Source: Sporobacter sp963663605 (GTDB taxonomy: Bacteria; Bacillota; Clostridia; Oscillospirales; Oscillospiraceae). From it: DNA of 64,000 nt. The stretch spans positions 682,001 to 746,000 of the forward strand of contig CAXXVF010000002.1 in assembly GCA_963663605.2 (NCBI GenBank). Reading direction: 5' to 3'. The notes under the pieces are model-generated. The model searched no databases. It was not told the DNA's origin and was given only the letters and a program-made list of their open reading frames with translations. Made by a program: the position numbers and the translations under genes. This document shows positions 8,677 through 16,379 of the stretch, in pieces (position 1 is the stretch's first letter; the number at the start of each line of letters is the position of its first letter).

Positions 8677-8705
8677 ATAATACCACGGCGTATTCAGCTT
8701 GTCCA
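8677..8705 (-). promoter_or_regulatory. folT-folC promoter
   Basis: Minus strand TGGACA (8700-8705) and TATTAT (8677-8682) with a 17-base spacer, placing the transcript start about 30 bases before the riboswitch. Confidence 0.5.
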
Positions 8706-8772
8706 TACCGTGTTTTGTACATTCATTCGGCATATTTGTACTTTTTTCTTAAATTTATGCGTCAGGATTTTT

Positions 8773-8801
8773 TTGTTTTCTCAGGACGGACATGCTATAA
8801 A
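8773..8801 (+). promoter_or_regulatory. Promoter of the small membrane-protein gene
   Basis: TTGTTT (8773-8778), a 17-base spacer and TATAAA (8796-8801). The start site would be about 40 bases before the ribosome site AAGGAGG. It is divergent from the folT promoter. Confidence 0.5.
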
Positions 8802-8848
8802 GGCTTTATTGTTATCCTGTATTATTTGAAATCAAGGAGGCCATGTTT

Positions 8849-9367
8849 ATGGGACGCCGTATCGTAACATCAAAACAGAAGGACGCAGCCGGCATTTCAT
8901 CAAGCGTGTACAGCACTGTAAGTGCGGCGGACGACCAGGCGGCGGTGACGCCGTCCGAACCGTCGGTTTCTGAAGAAAAAACAGCTTCAGCCTCAGCGCT
9001 CTCGTCGGCGTCTTTAACGGCAGCGCCGGACGACTACATATCAAAGCTTATCAAATACATCCCGGCAGAAGTCATAACGCTTTACTTATTCGTAGACGGT
9101 ATCCTTAATTCCTTTACAGCGAGTCCTGTCATGAACTGGGTCGTTTTCTTTCTGCTGCTGGTACTAACGCCAATATATATGTGGCGCATGACGCAGGAAG
9201 CGTCTAAATCTCCGGCCTGGGATCAGATCATCGTCTCTTTTGTCTCCTTCGCGCTTTGGGTATACGTCATCGGCGGACCGTTTGAAGCCCTTTCTTGGTA
9301 CGCGCCGCAATACGGCTCGATCCTCGTGGCCATCTTCACCGTATTCGTCCCCCTTATCAGAAAATAA
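8849..9367 (+). CDS. Hypothetical membrane protein
   Basis: Not recognised. A 172-residue protein with a soluble N-terminal part of about 60 residues, rich in Ser, Ala and Glu and probably disordered, followed by about four hydrophobic segments (VITLYLFVDGIL, WVVFFLLLVLTPIYMW, IIVSFVSFALWVYVIGG, ILVAIFTVFVPLI). The segment YIPAEVITLYLFVDG recalls bacterial small-membrane-protein families of unknown function. Start: AAGGAGG ends only 2 bases before an ATG at 8843 but 8 bases before the in-frame ATG at 8849, so the second is preferred. It has its own promoter and terminator. Confidence 0.75.
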   Translation: MGRRIVTSKQKDAAGISSSVYSTVSAADDQAAVTPSEPSVSEEKTASASALSSASLTAAPDDYISKLIKYIPAEVITLYLFVDGILNSFTASPVMNWVVFFLLLVLTPIYMWRMTQEASKSPAWDQIIVSFVSFALWVYVIGGPFEALSWYAPQYGSILVAIFTVFVPLIRK

Positions 9368-9380
9368 CGGTTAATTAAAA

Positions 9381-9415
9381 AAAACGGCGCGGCCATTAGG
9401 CCGCGCCGTTTTTTA
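9381..9415 (+). terminator. Strong rho-independent terminator
   Basis: AAAACGGCGCGGCC, loop ATTA, GGCCGCGCCGTTTT, then more Ts. A 14-bp stem directly after the membrane-protein gene; its A-run also allows function on the other strand. Confidence 0.9.
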
Positions 9416-9609
9416 ATTTCTATGACGTAACGTTCAGGATGTTTCAGTACCGATATTCTGCATTTATTTCAGCATATTTAACGATGACTATTATTATTTT
9501 CTGAACATAATAGTCATTTTATAGTATTTTTTGATTATTATATCAATTTTACTAACAATATCCACGATATAGATAACGTACAAAATAGTACCATGAGAGG
9601 AGTTTTATT

Positions 9610-11628
9610 ATGAGCATAATCACCAATACCACACAGGAAAAAAATAAGGTGATACTACGCAGTATGACTGTCAAGATCATAGCACTCATCGTATTGGCGG
9701 TTGTTGTGACCGCTTTCTTGTCTTTGACCATAACGCTCTACTTTATGGGAACGATTGTGAATCAGGCGATGGAATCCGCTGCCAGCGCCTCCATAGATGT
9801 ACTGCAAAATGAGGTTGATGCATTGCAGGACCGCGCCAGTCTGACCGTCAAATCAATGTCATCGAACGAAAGTTTCATCGCATCTGTGGCCGCAGGGGAT
9901 GAAACCGGCATTTTAACGATTGTCAACGATCTTACGAATGACTTAGGTTTCGATACAGCTATCATTACGGACAAAAGCGGCAGCGTTCTGGCCGGAACGA
10001 ATGACGTTTATGCCACGGGTGATAACCTGTCCGGACAGGCCGAAATTCAAAACGCGCTGGCCGGACAAATCTTCTCGGGAATCCTTGCCGGCAATGAGAT
10101 CCGGTATTTCATAACGAGCGCCGCGCCCGTGTACAGCGGGACGGGCAATGTCGTCGGCGCGGTCGCCTTATACTACTCTCTTGCGGATACGGTTTTTCTT
10201 GATCAGCTCAAATCCGATACTGGCAGTGATTTTACGATTTTCATCGGAGACGAAAGGCTTAACACAACCATTATCAAAGACGGAGAGCGCGTTATCGGGA
10301 CAACATTGGGTTCTGCCGTCGCGGATATTGTTATCAATGAGAAACAGGAATACGTCGGGCAGGCCGACATACTGGGCGCAAACTATGCCACCGCCTATGT
10401 CCCGATATTCTCCTCGGACGGCGGCAGCGTGACCGGCGTTTTATTTTCCGGCACGCCGCTGGTCGAGATTGAGCGTTCCGAGTCAAACGTGCGGCTGCTT
10501 GCGATCGGCATCAGCGCCGTTATCGTTATTGTATTCGCCGCTGTAGGCGTGCTCCTGATAAAACGCTGGTTGAGCGCACCCCTTAAAAAAGTCGTTTCGG
10601 CAGCACAGCAGATCGAAGCGGGCACCATGGGAGAAGATACCGTACATCTGCTCGGTACGATTAAGAACCGGGATGAGATGGGACTTCTCGCAAATTCCAT
10701 GGAGAAAGCAACCAATTCCATCGGAAAACTCATTACTGATATCAAAACACTCAACGATGCCGTCTCCAACAACGACCTGACCATGAAAATCGATACAGAA
10801 AAGCATAACGGAAAATACAGGGACATCATTCTGCTTGTGGAAAGTCTTTTCGGCGAGTTGGGCGATATCATAAAGAATACTGGCCTTGCCGCCAACCAGA
10901 TCGCAAGCGGTTCGGATCAAATAGCTATCGGCGCACAGGCACTGGCTCAGGGTTCAACCGAGCAGGCCGCGTCGATCGAGGAAATGGTCGCGACGGTCGG
11001 AGAAGCGGTGGAGCAGACGAAGAGAAACTCCGAAAGCGCGCAGCGGTCAAAGGATATATCCCAGCGCGTACATAGTCAGGCGGAGGAAGGCAATGAGAAT
11101 ATGCAGAACCTTCTTAACGCGCTTATGGAGATCGATCAGGCATCCTCGGATATCTCTAAAATCATCAAGACAATAGAAGATATCGCGTTCCAGACCAATA
11201 TCCTCGCTTTAAACGCCTCCGTTGAGGCGGCGCGGGCCGGCGCGAACGGTAAAGGCTTTGCCGTTGTCGCAGAAGAGGTCAAAAACCTGGCGGCAAAAAG
11301 CGCGGCTGCAGCCAGCGAGACAAATCTGATGATCAGCACGAGCGTCGACAAAGCCAAAGACGGTGCCAAAATCGGCGAAGATATGCGCGAGTCGCTCGAC
11401 TCCATGGTACTGGGCATCAAGGAAACGCTGACTGCCATCAAGGAAATTGCAGAGGAGTCAGAGCGCCAGGTTTACACGATCAACCAGCTGAGCGCCGGGC
11501 TTGACCAGGTCTCGCAGGTCGTGCAAAGCAATACGGCAACCTCCGAAGAGAGCGCTTCGTCCAGCCAGGAGCTGTCCGCGCAGGCGAAGATCTTGAGCGA
11601 AATGGTCTCCCGCTTTAAGGTGGAATAA
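9610..11628 (+). CDS. Methyl-accepting chemotaxis protein
   Basis: A 672-residue transmembrane receptor that passes ligand signals to CheA/CheW. Order: helix 1 (about 21-48), an extracytoplasmic sensor domain of the single-Cache type (about 50-290), helix 2 (about 295-317), a HAMP region (about 318-375) and the signalling domain with the conserved hairpin tip around IAFQTNILALNASVEAARAG. No typical C-terminal CheR-binding pentapeptide is present (ends SRFKVE). GAGGAG precedes the ATG. No other chemotaxis genes are nearby, so it is an orphan receptor; the ligand is unknown. Confidence 0.93.
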   Translation: MSIITNTTQEKNKVILRSMTVKIIALIVLAVVVTAFLSLTITLYFMGTIVNQAMESAASASIDVLQNEVDALQDRASLTVKSMSSNESFIASVAAGDETGILTIVNDLTNDLGFDTAIITDKSGSVLAGTNDVYATGDNLSGQAEIQNALAGQIFSGILAGNEIRYFITSAAPVYSGTGNVVGAVALYYSLADTVFLDQLKSDTGSDFTIFIGDERLNTTIIKDGERVIGTTLGSAVADIVINEKQEYVGQADILGANYATAYVPIFSSDGGSVTGVLFSGTPLVEIERSESNVRLLAIGISAVIVIVFAAVGVLLIKRWLSAPLKKVVSAAQQIEAGTMGEDTVHLLGTIKNRDEMGLLANSMEKATNSIGKLITDIKTLNDAVSNNDLTMKIDTEKHNGKYRDIILLVESLFGELGDIIKNTGLAANQIASGSDQIAIGAQALAQGSTEQAASIEEMVATVGEAVEQTKRNSESAQRSKDISQRVHSQAEEGNENMQNLLNALMEIDQASSDISKIIKTIEDIAFQTNILALNASVEAARAGANGKGFAVVAEEVKNLAAKSAAAASETNLMISTSVDKAKDGAKIGEDMRESLDSMVLGIKETLTAIKEIAEESERQVYTINQLSAGLDQVSQVVQSNTATSEESASSSQELSAQAKILSEMVSRFKVE

Positions 11629-11642
11629 TAAGACATTAAAGA

Positions 11643-11676
11643 CCCGTCCGGCGTTCTTCATAAAACGCCGGACGGG
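11643..11676 (+). terminator. Terminator of the chemotaxis receptor gene
   Basis: CCCGTCCGGCGTT pairs perfectly with AACGCCGGACGGG around an 8-base loop, 15 bases after the stop codon. There is no good T-run, so the hairpin itself is surer than its mechanism. Confidence 0.6.
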
Positions 11677-11686
11677 CATCACTATA

Positions 11687-11715
11687 AGAAAAGGGCCGCT
11701 TCTTAAAAGCGGCCC
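11687..11715 (-). terminator. Terminator of rpsB-tsf
   Basis: GGGCCGCTT pairs with AAGCGGCCC; on the minus strand it is followed by TTTTCTTAT, just past the tsf stop codon. Confidence 0.8.
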
Positions 11716-11732
11716 TCGGTTTTATGGCTGTT

Positions 11733-12656
11733 TTACTGTACGAGCTTGTTGATCTCGTCGGCGAAGTTTTCCTCTTTTTTCTCGATACCCTCGCCTTTTT
11801 CATAGCGCGTGAACGTCTTGACCTTAATCTCTCCGCCGGCGGCTTTTGCCACTGCTGCGACATGCTTCTCAACGGAGATCTTGTCGCCCTTTACGAAAGC
11901 CTGCTGCAGAAGGCAGTTTTCCTCATAGTACTTATTCACTCGGCCTGTGACCATCTTCTCGATGATATTGTCCGGCTTATTGGCGTTCTTCGGGTCTTCC
12001 TTCGCCTGAATGGTGAGTATTTCCTTTTCCTTGTCGATGACGGACTGGTCGACGTCCGACTTGTCGAGATACGTCGGGCGCATCGCGGCGATCTGCATCG
12101 CAATGTCCTTGCCCATCTCTACGACTTCCGGTTTGGACTCAAGTCCTGCGGAAACTTCCATATTGACCATGACGCCGATCTTGCCGCCCGCGTGGACGTA
12201 CGGGACGTTAAGCCCCTCGGTATAACGCACGAAACGGCGGATCGTGATGTTCTCGCCGATGACGAGCACCATATCCTGCTGCATCTCTCGGATAGACTTG
12301 TCCGTACCCGGCATTTTCGCGTCCATCAGCGTTTCCACATCGGCGGGCGCGATTTTCGCCACGGCTTCCGCGACCTGCTTGACGAACGCCACGAACTTCT
12401 CGTTTTGCGCAACGAAGTCCGTCTCCGCGTTGACTTCGACGACGACGCCGATATTATCGAACACATCCGCGTACGCGATGCCTTCGGCGGCGACACGCCC
12501 GGCTTTCTTCTGTGCCGCGGCCAATCCTTTTTCGCGCAGCCAGTCGATCGCCTTGTCCTTGTCCCCGTCGGATGCTACGAGCGCTTTCTTGCAGTCCATC
12601 ATTCCGACGCCGGTCATTTCACGGAGGTCTTTAACGTCTTTTGCTGTAAACGGCAT
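11733..12656 (-). CDS. tsf: Translation elongation factor Ts
   Basis: A 307-residue nucleotide-exchange factor for EF-Tu. The N-terminal UBA-like domain carries VKDLREMTGVGMMDCKKAL, and the core has NAETDFVAQN, both hallmark segments. It sits two bases after rpsB, with the ribosome site GGAGGC inside the end of rpsB, so the two are translated from one transcript. Length is in the normal range for the longer EF-Ts form. Confidence 0.97.
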   Translation of the reverse strand: MPFTAKDVKDLREMTGVGMMDCKKALVASDGDKDKAIDWLREKGLAAAQKKAGRVAAEGIAYADVFDNIGVVVEVNAETDFVAQNEKFVAFVKQVAEAVAKIAPADVETLMDAKMPGTDKSIREMQQDMVLVIGENITIRRFVRYTEGLNVPYVHAGGKIGVMVNMEVSAGLESKPEVVEMGKDIAMQIAAMRPTYLDKSDVDQSVIDKEKEILTIQAKEDPKNANKPDNIIEKMVTGRVNKYYEENCLLQQAFVKGDKISVEKHVAAVAKAAGGEIKVKTFTRYEKGEGIEKKEENFADEINKLVQ

Positions 12657-12658
12657 AA

Positions 12659-13462
12659 TTATTCAGCCTCCTTCTTCTCCGGCTCGGCTTTTGGAGCAGC
12701 GGGCTCTGCTTTCGGTGCAGCAGGTTTAGCGGCAACCGCTTCCGGTTTGCCTGCCGTCTCCTCGTCCGTTTCGGCGTCGGCGCCCTGGCGGCCTTCCTGC
12801 ACGGCGTTTGCCATTGTGGCGGAAATGAGCCGGATGGCGCGGATGGCGTCGTCGTTACCGGGGATGACATAGTCGATTTCATCGGGATCGCAGTTTGTGT
12901 CTACGATCGCAACGATCGGTATTTTCAGTTTGCGGGCCTCGGCGATCGCGTTGCGCTCCTTGCGCGGGTCGATGATGAACAGTGCCGCGGGGAGCTTCTT
13001 CATGTCTTTGACGCCGCCGAGGTATTTTTCAAGCTTCATTATTTCGTTCGTAAGCTTAATAACTTCTTTTTTCGGCAGGATGTCGAACGTGCCGTCCTCC
13101 TGCATCTTGCGCAGCTGGGCCAGACGGTTGATGCGCGTACGCATCGTCTTGAAGTTTGTCAGCATGCCGCCGAGCCAGCGGGCGTTTACAAAGAACTGCC
13201 CCACGCGCTCCGCTTCTTCACGGATGGAATCCTGCGCCTGCTTTTTTGTGCCGACAAAAAGGACCGCTTCGCCTTTCTCGCTCAAAGTGCGGATAAAGTT
13301 GTACGCCTCTTCGAGCTTCTTGACGGTCTTCTGGAGATCGATAATATAGATGCCGTTGCGCTCCATATAAATATAAGGAGCCATTTTGGGGTTCCAGCGC
13401 CTTGTCTGGTGCCCGAAATGCACACCTGCCTCCAAAAGCTGTTTCATAGATACGACTGCCAT
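12659..13462 (-). CDS. rpsB: 30S ribosomal protein S2
   Basis: A 267-residue small-subunit protein. The start MAVVSMKQLLEAGVHFGH and the later FVGTKKQAQDSIREEA and IVDTNCDPDEIDYVIPGNDD segments are diagnostic. After about residue 230 there is a low-complexity tail of Ala, Pro, Lys and Glu with two PAAPKAEP-like units, an extension found in some Clostridia but not in the core protein. GGAGG precedes the ATG. First gene of rpsB-tsf. Confidence 0.97.
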   Translation of the reverse strand: MAVVSMKQLLEAGVHFGHQTRRWNPKMAPYIYMERNGIYIIDLQKTVKKLEEAYNFIRTLSEKGEAVLFVGTKKQAQDSIREEAERVGQFFVNARWLGGMLTNFKTMRTRINRLAQLRKMQEDGTFDILPKKEVIKLTNEIMKLEKYLGGVKDMKKLPAALFIIDPRKERNAIAEARKLKIPIVAIVDTNCDPDEIDYVIPGNDDAIRAIRLISATMANAVQEGRQGADAETDEETAGKPEAVAAKPAAPKAEPAAPKAEPEKKEAE

Positions 13463-13579
13463 TTAATTTCCTCCTGTTTTTTTGTTTTTTTCCTCCAGCT
13501 CCGTCGTTTCCCGCGCCAACCGCATGGCATACGGCACATGGCGTGAGATCGGGATGCTGTGCGTTTTAAAGCAAAGGAT
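13463..13579 (-). promoter_or_regulatory. rpsB leader with nested inverted repeats
   Basis: The predicted leader is about 110 bases. Within it CGCCA (13514-13518) pairs with TGGCG (13539-13543) and an inner CCG pairs with CGG. Ribosomal protein S2 represses its own operon through leader RNA in several bacteria, so this is a candidate autoregulatory structure; I cannot confirm a family match. Confidence 0.35.
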
Positions 13580-13608
13580 ATTCTAACAGATACATGCTGT
13601 AAAAGCAA
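13580..13608 (-). promoter_or_regulatory. rpsB-tsf promoter
   Basis: Minus strand TTGCTT (13603-13608), 17-base spacer, TAGAAT (13580-13585). Confidence 0.6.
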
Positions 13609-13740
13609 GTATTATTATAAGCAAGTCATTACAGGGTCTTTGTAATTTGGAATTTGCGGGGTTATTAAACGCATTTTGTACACATGTCGGACCGCGGGAC
13701 TGGATAACAATTATTTGCTATGCTCATTACTTATACCAAG
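13609..13740. other. Spacer between divergent rpsB and LysR-gene promoters
   Basis: About 130 AT-rich bases between two promoters facing away from each other. A short stretch GTACACATG near 13677 might be part of a LysR site, but I see no clear T-N11-A operator. Confidence 0.3.
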
Positions 13741-13769
13741 TTTACTGTGTTTGTTAAATATGCTATAAT
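13741..13769 (+). promoter_or_regulatory. Promoter of the LysR-type regulator gene
   Basis: TTTACT (13741-13746), 17-base spacer, TATAAT (13764-13769); about 100 bases before the start codon. Confidence 0.6.
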
Positions 13770-13877
13770 TCCTTTAGTATTTTAGTGCGCTTTTTGTTGT
13801 TTAATATTTTAAAGCTAAGATACTCCGGGCCGGCACCTCACCGTCTGTATTTTGTCATTGTGTCTGAAGGTATCATT

Positions 13878-14822
13878 ATGGATTTCAAACAATTAAGCAT
13901 AGCCGCGGCCGTTGCCCGGTATCTCAGCTTCTCTGAAGCTGCTGAGAGACTTTGCTATTCCACCTCCGTTATATCCAAACAAATTCTGTCTCTTGAAAAA
14001 GAAATCGGCGTCAGGCTTTTTAACCGAAATGCCCGTTCCCGCGTTTCCCTGACCTTGGAGGGCACAGAGATTATCTCATATTTTTACCGGATTCTGGACG
14101 ATTATGATCATCTGCTCGATTATCTGAAAACCGCGATCAATCATGAATACCTGAATTTTTCCTGTCCCTCTCCGATAAGGAGTTTGAATGAAGAGTCTCT
14201 TGTCGTCCAATTTTTTCATAAGTTCCCGGAATTCGTCGTCCGACAGATTGCTGCGGACGACGCGCAGGCATTAAAACTTATGGAAAAAGACGAAATCGAT
14301 ATCGGCATGTCGGTTCTTCTGGATGACCCGACAGGCAACCCCATTTTTTCACGCTGCCCATATTACGACGCAATGGAATTTATTCCGATCGAAAAACTGT
14401 CGCTCGGCGTCGGCATTTCTGAAAAGGATCCGCTTTCCTGTAAGTCGGAGCTCTTTTTTAGCGATTTTAAAGATTATATCTTCGCGTTCAATCAGGGCTC
14501 TTCCGAGATTTTCGGCGGAAACCGCCTGGACATTTTCAGGCAGATATGCCGCCGCGAAGGCTTTGAGCCGAATATCGTCTTACTCGGCGGTTTACCTAAC
14601 AAGGCCGTTTGTGAAATGATCGCGTCCGGCCAGTTTGTTTCGCCGGTCATGTTGAAAGTTGAAGGCGCGATCACCGGCGTCAATTACGTCGGCATGCGCT
14701 TCCGTCGTTTTCAGCGGATACATATGCCTGCCAAATCTGTTCTGTTTTATAAAAAAATGCTGAAAACGGAAAAGGTCGAGAATTTTCTGAGCTGCTTCGA
14801 AGAACTTAACCGGGACAAGTAG
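13878..14822 (+). CDS. LysR-family transcriptional regulator
   Basis: A 314-residue regulator with an N-terminal winged helix (FSEAAERLCYSTSVISKQI is the recognition region, residues about 18-37, then LEKEIGVRLFNR) and a C-terminal periplasmic-binding-like effector domain. The frame is open 93 bases further upstream, but only this ATG has a ribosome site (GAAGG) and fits the family start MDFKQL. It precedes the orphan binding-protein gene on the same strand, and GRE1 points towards both, so it may control one or both. Effector unknown. Confidence 0.92.
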   Translation: MDFKQLSIAAAVARYLSFSEAAERLCYSTSVISKQILSLEKEIGVRLFNRNARSRVSLTLEGTEIISYFYRILDDYDHLLDYLKTAINHEYLNFSCPSPIRSLNEESLVVQFFHKFPEFVVRQIAADDAQALKLMEKDEIDIGMSVLLDDPTGNPIFSRCPYYDAMEFIPIEKLSLGVGISEKDPLSCKSELFFSDFKDYIFAFNQGSSEIFGGNRLDIFRQICRREGFEPNIVLLGGLPNKAVCEMIASGQFVSPVMLKVEGAITGVNYVGMRFRRFQRIHMPAKSVLFYKKMLKTEKVENFLSCFEELNRDK

Positions 14823-14845
14823 CCTTTAGAAGCAATATAACTGCA

Positions 14846-14877
14846 GCCTGCGGTATAACCACAGGTTGTATTTTTAT
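14846..14877 (+). terminator. Probable terminator of the LysR gene
   Basis: GCCTGCGGT pairs with ACCACAGG (one mismatch) around a short loop and is followed by TTGTATTTTTATTT. Confidence 0.5.
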
Positions 14878-14965
14878 TTCCCGATGCTTTATACGGACAG
14901 GATACGCCGCCGACATTTTCAACCTTAACACTTTCTTGCCGATACGGAAATATAGTGCGCAACTT

Positions 14966-14994
14966 TTGAATTGAATCGGTTAATCTGATATGCT
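14966..14994 (+). promoter_or_regulatory. Promoter of the binding-protein gene
   Basis: TTGAAT (14966-14971), 17-base spacer, TATGCT (14989-14994). The gene thus has its own promoter separate from the LysR gene. Confidence 0.55.
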
Positions 14995-15050
14995 ACAGTT
15001 TTTTTGCGCATGTAGACAGTTAAGGCATACAGATTAAAGGAGGAAAATCA

Positions 15051-16310
15051 ATGAAAAAAATATCTGCGGTAATTCTAGCTTTGCTTATGCTCTTTTCGAT
15101 TGCCGCCTGCGGTGGAGACGGTACCGAATCAACAGCTCCCGAAGCAAGCAGCTCCGGTGAACCGGTCGGCGAAACCAGTGCCGTACCATCCCCTGATGAC
15201 AGCACGGACGCACCCGATGCCGTAATAACCGACGGCATCAGCACTGTCTTTTACGATTCAAGCAAGGATTACTTCTCCAGAGATCCCTACAAGATCGTTT
15301 ATATGACGATTGCCAACAGTATCATCACTCAGAATTTCAGCGACGCGTTTGATCTTTGGGGCACGCGTCTGAATTACGATTATACCTATTATTCCGCCAA
15401 TAACGACACCGACGCATATATAAACACCCTAGAAGTCTACGCGTCTCAGGGCATAGACGGCTATCTGCTTGATTCAGACACAGCCCTCTCCAGCCGCCTG
15501 ATTGATGTGTGTAACGAACTCGAACTAATCTGGATGCCTGCCATGACTACCACGCGGTACGAAGACGGCAGTCTCGCGCATCCTTCTGTAACGCTCGACA
15601 GCGAACAGTTCGGCAGGGATATGGTCACCTGGCTCGCTGAGGAAGCAACAGTTGAATGGGGCGACATCGACACCTCCAAACTTGGCTTTATCATGCTAGA
15701 CTTCACACCGGTAGCCGAGATCCACAGCCGTGCAATCGGCGCTGAAGCACAGTTCAGAGAGCTTTTCCCGGATATTGCCGATACCAACTACTTCACGGGC
15801 GACGCAGCCGTTGCCGGCACGTTGGACGCGGCTACCGCCTCGACGCTTACGAGCACAATCATGGTCGCAAATCCTGAGATCGAATACTGGCTCGTCGCGG
15901 GCAGCGTGGATGACTTCGGACAGGGCGCCGCGCGAGGCGCGGAGTCGCTCAACAAACAGGACTGCACGCTTGTCATTACAGTTGGTGGTACAACGCTGAT
16001 TTCCGAGTGGGACTACGGCAATTCAAGCTGCTGGAAAGCCTCGATTTTCTCGGCGCAGATGCTCTACACGGAAGGTATGGCCTGTGGACTTATCACCCTG
16101 ATAGACGGCGAAGCCACGCCTGAGACGCTCTGGCCCGAATACATCAAACCCGGCACACAATACGCCGAGGTCGTCGTTCCCGGCGCTATGCTGACACAAG
16201 ACATATATCAGGAATATCTGGAGTTTGTGGATAACTACACGGGCACCAACCTGTTTGATTATGAATACAACGGAACGCAGTTCGACGTCAAACCGATCCC
16301 ATATAACTGA
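15051..16310 (+). CDS. Substrate-binding lipoprotein, type-1 periplasmic binding fold (orphan)
   Basis: A 419-residue lipoprotein: signal peptide with lipobox FSIAAC (Cys at about 20), a Ser/Thr/Pro/Ala-rich linker to about residue 65, then a domain resembling sugar-type (RbsB-like) binding proteins, with YMTIANSIITQNFSDAF as the first strand-helix and GIDGYLLDSD further on. It should capture a small solute at the membrane, but no ABC permease or ATPase gene is adjacent, so its partner is elsewhere or it acts as a sensor. AAAGGAGG precedes the ATG. It is flanked by a LysR regulator and, convergently, by GRE1. Confidence 0.85.
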   Translation: MKKISAVILALLMLFSIAACGGDGTESTAPEASSSGEPVGETSAVPSPDDSTDAPDAVITDGISTVFYDSSKDYFSRDPYKIVYMTIANSIITQNFSDAFDLWGTRLNYDYTYYSANNDTDAYINTLEVYASQGIDGYLLDSDTALSSRLIDVCNELELIWMPAMTTTRYEDGSLAHPSVTLDSEQFGRDMVTWLAEEATVEWGDIDTSKLGFIMLDFTPVAEIHSRAIGAEAQFRELFPDIADTNYFTGDAAVAGTLDAATASTLTSTIMVANPEIEYWLVAGSVDDFGQGAARGAESLNKQDCTLVITVGGTTLISEWDYGNSSCWKASIFSAQMLYTEGMACGLITLIDGEATPETLWPEYIKPGTQYAEVVVPGAMLTQDIYQEYLEFVDNYTGTNLFDYEYNGTQFDVKPIPYN

Positions 16311-16326
16311 CCGCAAGGAAAACAGC

Positions 16327-16364
16327 GAGGGCGCACCCATGCAATCTGGGTGCGCCCTCTTTTT
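16327..16364 (+). terminator. Terminator of the binding-protein gene
   Basis: GAGGGCGCACCCA pairs perfectly with TGGGTGCGCCCTC around a 7-base loop and is followed by TTTTT. It separates the convergent GRE1 gene. Confidence 0.9.
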
Positions 16365-16379
16365 CGTTAAGCAACCGCT

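Noticed and set aside
11724..12872. Long open frame (382 codons) opposite tsf and the end of rpsB
   Set aside because: It is antisense to two certain genes; the frame stays open because of GC-rich codon bias on the other strand.
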